The notes under the pieces are model-generated. The model worked only from the letters and a program-made list of their open reading frames with translations. It was not told where the DNA came from and searched no databases. Positions 14,037 to 21,752 of a stretch of 22,817 bases of DNA are shown here, piece by piece. The number at the start of each line of letters is the position of its first letter. Within the stretch, counting starts at the first letter, position 1. The DNA comes from Flavobacteriaceae bacterium (lineage in GTDB: Bacteria; Bacteroidota; Bacteroidia; Flavobacteriales; Flavobacteriaceae). A program made the translations under genes and the position numbers. Location of the stretch: the NCBI GenBank assembly GCA_018623655.1, contig JAAZVG010000007.1, positions 1 to 22,817 of the forward strand, read 5' to 3'.

Positions 14037-14477
14037 ATGCAAGACCCCTTCGACGATACTTATTTCATGCGTAAAGCCCTCGATTTAGCTCATAAAGCTT
14101 ACGAACTTGGAGAGGTGCCTGTAGGGGCAGTTATTGTTGCTGAAAATCGAGTAATTGGGAGTGGGCACAATCTCAGCGAACGTCTTAACGATGTTACGGC
14201 ACACGCTGAAATGCAAGCAATAACAGCAGCTGCTAATTTTTTAGGAGCAAAATATCTACAAAACTGCACACTTTATGTCACCTTAGAGCCTTGTCAAATG
14301 TGTGCGGGAGCCTTGTATTGGTCACAAATATCTCGAATTGTATACGCAGCTTCAGACCCTAAAAGAGGTTTTAAAACAATGGGAGGTAATCTACACCCGA
14401 AAACCGTTTTAGAAAAAGGTCCGCTATCAAAAGAAAGCGAGACAATATTGAAACAATTTTTCAATCAGCGCCGTTAA
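14037..14477 (+). CDS. tadA: tRNA-specific adenosine deaminase
   Basis: This 146-residue zinc deaminase converts adenosine 34 to inosine in the anticodon of tRNA-Arg(ACG). The zinc site is complete: HAEMQAI (His56, catalytic Glu58) and LEPCQMCAGAL (Cys86, Cys89). The N-terminal EVPVGAVIV and the DPKRGF segment near residue 109 also fit TadA rather than a cytidine deaminase. Length is normal. It is transcribed away from dxs. Its TAA and the TAA of the convergent membrane-protein gene share the palindrome TTAA (14474-14477). Confidence 0.95.
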   Translation: MQDPFDDTYFMRKALDLAHKAYELGEVPVGAVIVAENRVIGSGHNLSERLNDVTAHAEMQAITAAANFLGAKYLQNCTLYVTLEPCQMCAGALYWSQISRIVYAASDPKRGFKTMGGNLHPKTVLEKGPLSKESETILKQFFNQRR

Positions 14478-14734
14478 CTCTTACGGGATCCCTTTTTATC
14501 GGATTGCATCTTTTTGATATTCTCCTCGGTAAGCATATAATCTTTCATCTTTTTTCTCGGGCTTTCTACCAAAAGAAAGAGCGGCATTACGACAAAGAAG
14601 ATCATCACGGTTCCCAAACCCTTCAATCGATTGGAAATGACAGGATCATTCAACCAAAATCCAGAAATAATAGTGACTACAGCAACAACAAAAAGAATAA
14701 GTATTCCCCAGCGTTTTTTGTGTAATGAGTTCAC
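14474..14734 (-). CDS. Small membrane protein of unknown function, downstream of aspS
   Basis: This 86-residue protein has two hydrophobic segments (about residues 10-29 and 38-56), separated by a short loop with NDPVISNRLKG. A strongly charged C-terminal tail follows, rich in lysine and serine. I do not recognise a family. The start codon is GTG at 14734, three bases after the aspS stop. The AAAGGTG just before and at the start, which overlaps the aspS stop region, acts as a short ribosome binding site. It is therefore almost surely co-transcribed with aspS. The stop codon shares TTAA with the tadA stop. It is likely an inner membrane protein with a cytoplasmic tail; a role in translation is not implied. 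Confidence 0.72.
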   Translation of the reverse strand: MNSLHKKRWGILILFVVAVVTIISGFWLNDPVISNRLKGLGTVMIFFVVMPLFLLVESPRKKMKDYMLTEENIKKMQSDKKGSRKS

Positions 14735-14737
14735 CTT

Positions 14738-16489
14738 TTACGACTGTTTAAGACTGAGATGAAGTTCATCTAATTGCTCCTGTGTTGTTCGAGAAGGTGC
14801 ATCGATCATTACATCTCTACCGCTATTATTTTTAGGAAAGGCGATGAAATCACGGATGGTTTCGGCTCCCCCTAAGATCGCTACTAAACGATCAAGCCCG
14901 AAGGCAATACCGCCATGAGGGGGTGCTCCGTATTCGAAGGCATCCATTAAAAATCCGAACTGCTCTTTAGCCTCCTCAGGAGTGAATCCTAAATGTTTGA
15001 ACATAAGTTGTTGAGTCGCTTTATCGTGAATACGAATTGAGCCTCCACCTATTTCGTTACCGTTAAGAACTAAATCGTATGCATTCGCCCTAACTGCTCC
15101 AGGATCAGTGTCAAGTAATTCAATTTGATCAAGCTTAGGTGAGGTAAAAGGGTGGTGCATCGCATGGTATCTTCCTGTTTCTTCATCCTTTTCTAAAAGC
15201 GGAAAGTCAACGATCCACAGTGGCGCAAACTCATCTGACTTTCTAAGACCCAATTGTTCAGCCATATACATGCGAAGCGCACTCATTTGTGTCCTGGTTG
15301 ATAAAAGATCACCAGATAGTACAAGAATTAAATCTCCAGGTTGAGCAGCTGTTTTTTGGGCCCAAGCAGATAGGTCTTCAGCGTCGTAAAATTTATCTAC
15401 CGAGGATTTGAAAGTTCCGTCCTCATTGCAGCGAACATAGACTAAGCCTTTCGCTCCAATTTGCGGTCTTTTCACCCAATCGATTAATTTATCAATCTCT
15501 TTACGTGTAAAAGCGTTTGCTCCGGGCACCGCAATACCAACGACATACTCGGCCCTATTGAATACTTGAAAATCTTTATGTTGCGCAACTTCGTTAAGAT
15601 TAGTGAGTTCCATGCCAAATCGAATATCGGGCTTGTCATTTCCGTAACGTTCCATCGCCTGATCATAGCTCATTACCGGAAATTTACCTGTCTCTACACC
15701 ATGAATCTCTTTCAATAAATGAGACGTTAAACCTTCGAAAGTATTTAATACATCCTCTTGGGTTACAAAAGACATCTCACAATCAATCTGAGTAAATTCA
15801 GGCTGACGGTCTGCTCTTAAATCCTCATCTCTAAAACACTTAACAATCTGAAAGTACTTGTCCATACCACCGACCATAAGCAGTTGTTTAAAGGTCTGCG
15901 GCGATTGTGGCAGGGCATAAAATTGCTCGGGATTCATTCGACTCGGAACTAGGAAATCACGCGCACCCTCAGGTGTCGATTTAATAAGATATGGCGTCTC
16001 TACCTCTATAAACCCTTTAGACGAGAGATAATTTCGAACCAGCATGCTAATCTTATGCCTAAAGATTAGGTTGTTCTTAACTGGGTTACGACGAATATCT
16101 AGATAGCGATACTTCATGCGAAGCTCGTCCCCGCCATCAGTTTGATCTTCAATAGTAAAGGGAGGAAGTTCAGCAGTGTTGAGTACGGTTAATTCGTTGA
16201 CTAATACCTCAACTGCACCAGTTGCTAAATTTGGATTTTCTGAACTGCGCTCAATGACAGTACCCTTAACACGAATCACACATTCTCTTCCTAATTCTCT
16301 AATTTTCTCTAAGAGAATAACATCAGAGCGATCTTGGTCTAAAACCAATTGAGTAATCCCGTATCGGTCTCTTAGATCAATCCAAAGAACAAATCCTTTA
16401 TCTCTGATCTTTGAGATCCATCCCGATAAGACAACTTCTTTATTTACATCCGATGCGCGCAGGGCGCCACAGTCAACAGTTCTAAACAT
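14738..16489 (-). CDS. aspS: Aspartyl-tRNA synthetase
   Basis: This 583-residue class II synthetase charges tRNA-Asp with aspartate. An N-terminal OB fold (VVLSGWISKIRDKGFVLWID, about 19-38) binds the anticodon. The catalytic core shows TPYLIKSTPEGARDF (165-179), motif 2 CFRDEDLRADRQPEF (218-232), and motif 3 GIAFGLDRLVAILGG near the C-terminus; a bacterial GAD insertion lies between. The residue that, as I recall, separates discriminating (Leu) from non-discriminating (His) bacterial AspRS appears to be Lys31, so tRNA-Asn charging cannot be judged. A small membrane-protein gene follows after three bases. Confidence 0.97.
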   Translation of the reverse strand: MFRTVDCGALRASDVNKEVVLSGWISKIRDKGFVLWIDLRDRYGITQLVLDQDRSDVILLEKIRELGRECVIRVKGTVIERSSENPNLATGAVEVLVNELTVLNTAELPPFTIEDQTDGGDELRMKYRYLDIRRNPVKNNLIFRHKISMLVRNYLSSKGFIEVETPYLIKSTPEGARDFLVPSRMNPEQFYALPQSPQTFKQLLMVGGMDKYFQIVKCFRDEDLRADRQPEFTQIDCEMSFVTQEDVLNTFEGLTSHLLKEIHGVETGKFPVMSYDQAMERYGNDKPDIRFGMELTNLNEVAQHKDFQVFNRAEYVVGIAVPGANAFTRKEIDKLIDWVKRPQIGAKGLVYVRCNEDGTFKSSVDKFYDAEDLSAWAQKTAAQPGDLILVLSGDLLSTRTQMSALRMYMAEQLGLRKSDEFAPLWIVDFPLLEKDEETGRYHAMHHPFTSPKLDQIELLDTDPGAVRANAYDLVLNGNEIGGGSIRIHDKATQQLMFKHLGFTPEEAKEQFGFLMDAFEYGAPPHGGIAFGLDRLVAILGGAETIRDFIAFPKNNSGRDVMIDAPSRTTQEQLDELHLSLKQS

Positions 16490-16527
16490 ATTTTAACAGG
16501 CACTAGAACAATAAAAATAGTGCTTAG

Positions 16528-16535
16528 CAAAAATA
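16528..16535 (-). promoter_or_regulatory. Possible -7 box (TATTTTTG) for aspS
   Basis: On the minus strand TATTTTTG fits TAnnTTTG exactly and leaves a leader of about 30 bases. A TTG lies about 16 bases further upstream, slightly closer than the usual -33 spacing. The leader contains GCACTA and TAGTGC (16500-16505 and 16518-16523) as a weak inverted repeat. Confidence 0.4.
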
Positions 16536-16580
16536 CGAACGGCATTTGATTCAATGATCTATTGGCAGCAAAATCATCTA

Positions 16581-16643
16581 ATGTAAATTTAATGTTAACT
16601 AAAATTCGATTATTTGTAAATTTATTGTTAACTTTGTGTAAAT
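16581..16643 (+). repeat. Phased TGTAAAT direct repeats upstream of the MORN-like gene
   Basis: TGTAAAT occurs at 16582, 16615 and 16637, with spacings of 33 and 22 bases, both multiples of 11. The first two lie inside a longer imperfect direct repeat (16581-16600 and 16614-16633, 18 of 20 identical) that ends in GTTAACT. The second copy overlaps the predicted promoter box. It could be a regulator-binding array or a duplicated promoter; AT-richness makes chance possible. Confidence 0.4.
16629..16636 (+). promoter_or_regulatory. -7 promoter box (TAACTTTG) for the MORN-like gene
   Basis: TAACTTTG fits TAnnTTTG and ends 23 bases before the ATG at 16660. A TTTG at 16613-16616 lies 12 bases upstream, closer than the usual -33 spacing. 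The box overlaps the second copy of the direct repeat. Confidence 0.45.
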
Positions 16644-16659
16644 ATAAAATCAAAGCCAT

Positions 16660-17043
16660 ATGAAAAACGCTCTATTTTTAGGTTTATTGATACTCGGAGT
16701 ATCAGTAACTACGGCGCAAGTGAAAGCTTCAGAAAAAACTGCTAAGGTTGAGTCTGTGAGTTTTGACACTAAATCAAATGGTGATTTAGTTGAAATAACA
16801 TATCGTCATGCAAATGGGATGATTGCTCAACAGGGATATCTAAAAGACAAGAAACCAGTAGGTGTTTGGAAACAATTCGACACCGAAGGGCACGTAATTG
16901 CTAAAGGAACCTATGTAGAAGGAAAGAGAGAAGGAACTTGGTTCTTCTTAACCAATGAAGGAATTCGTATTGCGAATTACTCAAACAATCAACTAGTAAG
17001 TCATGCCATCAGTAGAGATGGTTACGCGCTGCTAAACGATTAA
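16660..17043 (+). CDS. Secreted MORN-variant (YwqK-like) repeat protein
   Basis: This 127-residue protein begins with a signal peptide (MKNALFLGLLILGVSVTTAQ) and is probably periplasmic or surface-exposed. Two short beta repeats of the MORN_2 type follow: NGMIAQQGYLKDKKPVGVWKQF and GHVIAKGTYVEGKREGTWFF, from about residues 51 to 97. Databases often label such proteins 'YwqK family antitoxin', but a signal peptide and the lack of a neighbouring toxin make a toxin-antitoxin role unlikely. It is a single-gene unit with its own promoter region and a terminator just downstream. Function is unknown. Confidence 0.8.
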   Translation: MKNALFLGLLILGVSVTTAQVKASEKTAKVESVSFDTKSNGDLVEITYRHANGMIAQQGYLKDKKPVGVWKQFDTEGHVIAKGTYVEGKREGTWFFLTNEGIRIANYSNNQLVSHAISRDGYALLND

Positions 17044-17061
17044 GTATCACAATTTAAGTTC

Positions 17062-17091
17062 AAAAAAAAGCCCGGTCAATCCGGGCTTTTT
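17062..17091. terminator. Bidirectional rho-independent terminator between the MORN-like gene and the RND operon
   Basis: A seven-base-pair stem (AGCCCGG at 17069-17075 with CCGGGCT at 17081-17087) has a five-base loop. It is flanked by eight A on the left and five T on the right, so it can stop transcription from both converging units. Confidence 0.92.
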
Positions 17092-17094
17092 AAT

Positions 17095-20000
17095 TTATGA
17101 TATTCTGCGACTTTTGAAGATCGCCCACTTCATTCGATAGGTGATATGATATAAAACCGGAACAATAATCAAGGTTAAAAATGTGGCGACTATTAGACCG
17201 AAAATCACTGTCCAAGCTAAAGGTCCCCAGAAAATTACATTATCTCCTCCTATATATACTTGTGGATCAAATCGAGTAAACATGGTGATGAAATTGATAT
17301 TTAATCCAATGGCTAGTGGCACTAAACCAAGAACCGTTGTGATCGCCGTTAATAATACCGGACGAAGTCTTGCCTTTCCACCACTGATTACAATTGATGT
17401 TAGCGTATCTCTATCTAATAAAATCTTCTCGTCTAATCCTAATTCGGTAAGCTTGCGATCAATGAGAATTTGAGTGTAATCAAGTAGCACCACCCCATTA
17501 TTCACCACAATACCAGCAAGAGCGATAATCCCCATCATCGTCATCATGATCACGAAAGGCCATCCGGTCAGCATGAGCCCCCCAAAAACACCGATGAGAC
17601 TGAGAAAAATAGCAATCATAATAATGAGAGGCTTCGAAATTCCACTAAACTGAAAAATTAGTATGAAAAAGATAAGTGCTAAACCGATGAAAAAAGCGCT
17701 CATTAGAAAAGACTGTTGCTTGTTTTGCTCTTCAATTTGACCGGTATAATCAATGGCAATATCTCCTGGTAAGTCGCCGAAAGATTGCATCTCTTTTTGA
17801 ATCTGCTCAACGATTTCAGTTGCATTACCACCGGGCGTTAATGCTGAATAAAGCGTTATTACGCGCTTTCCGTTTTTGTGTTTGATCGAAGAGAATCCTG
17901 AAGTGTTTCGAGTGCTTGCTACCGCTGAAACAGGAACTTCTTTAATCTGTCCGTTGGCAGGATCTCTAAATATAATTCGCTGCTCAAATAGCGCACTCTT
18001 ATCATATTTCAAGTCTTTATTAAAACGTACGTTGATATCGTAATCCTCTCCGTTTTCCTTATAGATACCCGCTTTCTCACCAAATAATGAACGGCGAAGT
18101 TGAAGACCAACTTGAGCAACAGCAACACCTAGGTCTCCTGCCTTTTTACGATCAACATAAACTTCTAATGCCGGTTTGTCTTTGGTAACATCCAATTTAA
18201 TACCTTCCATTCCATCGATGCTCTTCTCGTTGATGTAATTCTTCATTTGAGTACCTAAGGTCATAAGTTCATCGTAATCGTCTCCTTGAATTTCAATATT
18301 TACAGGATACCCACTCGGTGGTCCCGTAGGGTCTTTTTCAACTGAAATAATTACCCCAGGGTAAACTCCCGCGAGCGTCTCTTGAATTCGTTTTCGCAGT
18401 GCTTCACTATCTAAACCATGACGCTCTTTGAATTCACGCATTTGAATGACCAGCTTACCTCTATGTGGCATTTCTGCTGCAGAACCTCCTTCTGTAAATG
18501 GATTCTCAGCACCTTTACCCACCTGAGCAATCGCAGTTTCTACAAGCGCATTTTTACCATCCATTTGATAAATAGGATCGTTAATAATCGCATATACACG
18601 ATCCTCAATAGACTTTGTGATTTCATTAGTCTTTTCAATATCGGTTCCTTGCGGATACTCAACGTAAATGATCACCTGCTTTGGTGTGTTATCTGGGAAA
18701 AACTCAATTTTAGTTCTCCCCATACCGATTGAAGCCCCAAATCCTATGAAAGCGACTACCAATAGAAGCGTAGTTGCTGAGAAGTAATAGTAAACATTTC
18801 TGCCTCGAAGCGCTACTTTCAACTGTCGCTCATAGAAGTTTTCAAGTCGAGCAAGAACGTTATTCTGAAAACTTAAGGTGGCTTTGTAAAGGAATCCCTT
18901 ATACGCCCACATAAGCAATACCGTAACAATCATCAATGACCCGAAACCACGAACGGCTCCACCAATAAAAATGATAAACAATCCGATAGGAACAAAAATG
19001 GCAGTTAACTTCAGAAGAAATTTGGTTGGAAGTGGCTTCTCACCAACCACCATAAATTGCGACACTAACATTGAATTCATGAAAATCGCAACAAAAAGCG
19101 ATGAGCCCAAAACTACCGATAAGGTAATCGGGAAAAAGATCATAAACTGCCCCATTACCCCGGGCCAAGTACCAAGCGGAACAAAGGCCGCAACTGTTGT
19201 TGCGGTAGAAATAATAATCGGTATTGCAATTTCCCCGATACCTTTCTTTGCAGCCTTTATACGAGAAATCTTTTCAGTATCCATGAGTCGGTAAACATTC
19301 TCAACGACCACTACCCCATTATCTACCAACATTCCTAACCCCATAATTAGACCAAACAAAATCATCGTGTTGAGAGTATAACCTAAGGCATTTAAAATCA
19401 TGAATGAAATGAACATAGACATCGGAATAGCAAATCCGACAAATAGTGCATTTCGAAAGCCTAAGAAGAACATGAGAACAGCCACCACCAAGATCACTCC
19501 AAAGATGATATTATTTACTAAATCATCAACTTGGTTAATCGTTGTGGCCGAAGTATCACTGGTTATGGTGACCTCTAGGTCTGAAGGAAGAACGTTTTCT
19601 CTAGCATGATCAATAATATCATAAATCTGCTGGGCAGCATCTACCGCATTGCGACCCGAGCGTTTTTTTACATCGAGCATAACTACGCGCTTTTGAGACT
19701 CCCTGGCGTAGGTAGTTCGCTCCTCTTCTTTAAAACTTACTTCGGCAATATCTCTGAGATAGACAGAACCATTTTCGGCCTTTACGACAAAGTTTTCAAG
19801 TTCTGAAGGATTTTCTATTTCACCTAATATTCTAATGGTTCTTCGTTGTCCGCTAGCAATCATATTGCCTGCAGAGAGTGTCATGTTTCCGTTGGTAATT
19901 GCACCAAGAATATCATTGAAACTTATCTTAGATGCCATCATCTTGTATACATCGACAGCTACCTCAACTTCTTTATCTTGAGCACCTCGGATGTCTACTT

Positions 20001-20562
20001 CCTTAATCTGCGGAAGATCTTCAATCGCATCTTCTAAATACTCTGCATAAGATTTTAATTGTTCTGTGGTATAGTCTCCTTTGAGATTCACATTCATTAT
20101 GGGCTGAGACTCTGCAATATTCAGGTCAAAAACATTAGGCTCCACTTTCGCTCCATTAAATACCGGCCAATCTTCACTTGCCTTCTCAATATCAACCTCA
20201 TTCTGAACACGAACCTTAGCCTCAGCAATCGTAACCGATTCTTCAAACTCAACCATAATCATACCATAGTCTTCCTGTGAGGTACTAGTGAATTTGGTGA
20301 CATTTGAAATATTCTTAATTCGATCTTCTAATGGGTCAACAACCAAACGCTCAATATCCTCAGCTGTATTTCCTGGATAAACAGTACTTACAAAAATCTT
20401 AGTCTCAATAACCTCAGGAAATTCTTCACGAGGCATCGAAAAGTACGATGCAAGACCGACAGTAAAGAAAAGAGCAATTAACACATAGATAATCGTAGGA
20501 TTATCTATGGCCCAAGAAGCTAAGCGATATTCTTTATTCGCGTTTTTAGATGCTTTACTCAT
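17095..20562 (-). CDS. RND-family efflux pump, inner membrane permease
   Basis: This 1155-residue protein is an AcrB-type resistance-nodulation-division pump that would export small molecules through the periplasm using the proton gradient. It has the usual layout: a transmembrane helix near residues 22-42, a large periplasmic loop, helices around 350-540, a second loop, and a final helical block. In transmembrane helix 4 the motif is LGMLVDNGVVVVENV, with Asp414-Asn415 where AcrB has Asp-Asp. In the helix 10 region GIVVNNGVVLLDY has Asn1021-Asn1022 where AcrB has the relay lysine. It is about 100 residues longer than AcrB. It is the last gene of the TolC-adaptor-RND operon, eleven bases after the adaptor. 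Substrates cannot be inferred. Confidence 0.95.
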   Translation of the reverse strand: MSKASKNANKEYRLASWAIDNPTIIYVLIALFFTVGLASYFSMPREEFPEVIETKIFVSTVYPGNTAEDIERLVVDPLEDRIKNISNVTKFTSTSQEDYGMIMVEFEESVTIAEAKVRVQNEVDIEKASEDWPVFNGAKVEPNVFDLNIAESQPIMNVNLKGDYTTEQLKSYAEYLEDAIEDLPQIKEVDIRGAQDKEVEVAVDVYKMMASKISFNDILGAITNGNMTLSAGNMIASGQRRTIRILGEIENPSELENFVVKAENGSVYLRDIAEVSFKEEERTTYARESQKRVVMLDVKKRSGRNAVDAAQQIYDIIDHARENVLPSDLEVTITSDTSATTINQVDDLVNNIIFGVILVVAVLMFFLGFRNALFVGFAIPMSMFISFMILNALGYTLNTMILFGLIMGLGMLVDNGVVVVENVYRLMDTEKISRIKAAKKGIGEIAIPIIISTATTVAAFVPLGTWPGVMGQFMIFFPITLSVVLGSSLFVAIFMNSMLVSQFMVVGEKPLPTKFLLKLTAIFVPIGLFIIFIGGAVRGFGSLMIVTVLLMWAYKGFLYKATLSFQNNVLARLENFYERQLKVALRGRNVYYYFSATTLLLVVAFIGFGASIGMGRTKIEFFPDNTPKQVIIYVEYPQGTDIEKTNEITKSIEDRVYAIINDPIYQMDGKNALVETAIAQVGKGAENPFTEGGSAAEMPHRGKLVIQMREFKERHGLDSEALRKRIQETLAGVYPGVIISVEKDPTGPPSGYPVNIEIQGDDYDELMTLGTQMKNYINEKSIDGMEGIKLDVTKDKPALEVYVDRKKAGDLGVAVAQVGLQLRRSLFGEKAGIYKENGEDYDINVRFNKDLKYDKSALFEQRIIFRDPANGQIKEVPVSAVASTRNTSGFSSIKHKNGKRVITLYSALTPGGNATEIVEQIQKEMQSFGDLPGDIAIDYTGQIEEQNKQQSFLMSAFFIGLALIFFILIFQFSGISKPLIIMIAIFLSLIGVFGGLMLTGWPFVIMMTMMGIIALAGIVVNNGVVLLDYTQILIDRKLTELGLDEKILLDRDTLTSIVISGGKARLRPVLLTAITTVLGLVPLAIGLNINFITMFTRFDPQVYIGGDNVIFWGPLAWTVIFGLIVATFLTLIIVPVLYHITYRMKWAIFKSRRIS

Positions 20563-20573
20563 TACTCAATTAG

Positions 20574-21743
20574 TTAGTTTAACCACTTTACGGGTTGATT
20601 ATCTGAAACCTTTTTTGCTCCTTCAGTGATAAGAAGTGCTCCATTCTCAACACCATTTAATACCTCAATAAAGTCCTTCGAGGTTTTTCCCGTTTGGATA
20701 ATTCGTCGTTTGGCAACATATCCTTCATTTGACTTTTCTAATTCAAAACAATATTGCTCGCCTTCAGCATTTTCAGAAACGATAGATTGAGGAATCATTA
20801 TTGCCTCTTTATTTGAATAATCATTGATAGCAACTGATGCCATTAGATTCGGTCGTATAAACCCATTTTTATTTATGACCGGAATCTCAACAGAAAATGA
20901 ACGATTACTCGGGTTGATTACCTTACTAAGTCTCGCTACAAGGGCTTCAACCTCTTCACCAATTGCAGGTAAGCTTACACGAACTTTTGAACCCTCACCA
21001 ATAGAGGTGATATGAGTCTCAGGAACTTCCACCTCAACATAAACATCATTGAGGTTAACCACTCTAAATAACTCTGAACCCATTCCTGGGGCCACGATCG
21101 TTCCTGGTTCTTTAAAGATCTGATCAATCGTTCCATCGAATGGAGCTCGAACAACTGACTTTTCTGCCTGTAAACCTAATGCATCCACAGCCTTCTGAGC
21201 TGATTCAAATTGAGTTTTGGCCTGAAGAAATTGAATTTCAGATCCAATATTCTGAGACCAAAGGCGCTCCTGACGGTTGAACAGCGTTTCTGAGAGAAGC
21301 AATTGAGATTTTGCCTGAGCTAATTGTGCAACTAATCCACCATCATCAATTCGAGCAAGTACTTGATCTTTTTCTACCTTTTGTCCTTCAACGACGACAA
21401 CCTCAAGTAACTGACCTGGCATTTCAGGATAGACATTTATATTTTTCATGGTCTTTACGGTGCCTTGAAAAGAAGTATAATGATTAAACTCTTGGGGAGT
21501 TACTTGATAAGTTGCCACTAGTGGCAAACTTGCGGTTTTATCTAAAGAAGCGATTACAACGTCTAATCGTCTAATATCTGAATCAATTGCATTGCGTTCT
21601 TGTGAGAGCTCTGTGCGCTTTGCTCTAAGCCTATTTTCATCGTTTGAATCGATTAGTTCGTCAATAGATACTGATGATTTTGATCGACATGAAACACTTG
21701 CAAAAGCAAGTATCAGTAGTAAAGTCCAAATAGGTGATTTCAT
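20574..21743 (-). CDS. RND efflux periplasmic adaptor (membrane fusion protein), lipoprotein
   Basis: This 389-residue protein bridges the inner membrane pump and the outer membrane channel. It starts with a lipoprotein-type signal ending at Cys19 (ASVSC). A charged helical segment follows at about residues 28-70, likely a short coiled coil ahead of the barrel. The lipoyl/barrel-sandwich halves are visible in GQLLEVVVVEGQKVEKDQVLARIDDG (about 109-134) and APFDGTIDQIFKEPGTIVAPG (about 199-219), with a helical hairpin between them, then beta-barrel and membrane-proximal domains. It lies nine bases after the TolC-like gene and eleven before the pump, so all three are co-transcribed. Confidence 0.94.
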   Translation of the reverse strand: MKSPIWTLLLILAFASVSCRSKSSVSIDELIDSNDENRLRAKRTELSQERNAIDSDIRRLDVVIASLDKTASLPLVATYQVTPQEFNHYTSFQGTVKTMKNINVYPEMPGQLLEVVVVEGQKVEKDQVLARIDDGGLVAQLAQAKSQLLLSETLFNRQERLWSQNIGSEIQFLQAKTQFESAQKAVDALGLQAEKSVVRAPFDGTIDQIFKEPGTIVAPGMGSELFRVVNLNDVYVEVEVPETHITSIGEGSKVRVSLPAIGEEVEALVARLSKVINPSNRSFSVEIPVINKNGFIRPNLMASVAINDYSNKEAIMIPQSIVSENAEGEQYCFELEKSNEGYVAKRRIIQTGKTSKDFIEVLNGVENGALLITEGAKKVSDNQPVKWLN

Positions 21744-21752
21744 AATATGGGT

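Noticed and set aside
16500..16523. Inverted repeat GCACTA...TAGTGC in the aspS leader as a riboswitch or attenuator
   Set aside because: The stem is only six base pairs with a 12-base AT-rich loop, and no terminator or conserved leader structure accompanies it.
16660..17043. Toxin-antitoxin role for the YwqK-like protein
   Set aside because: It has a signal peptide, stands alone between a promoter and a terminator, and no toxin-like gene is adjacent.
17183..20280. Several plus-strand open frames opposite the RND pump gene
   Set aside because: They lie entirely within the pump gene on the other strand, have no promoter or ribosome site, and their translations look like shadow sequence.
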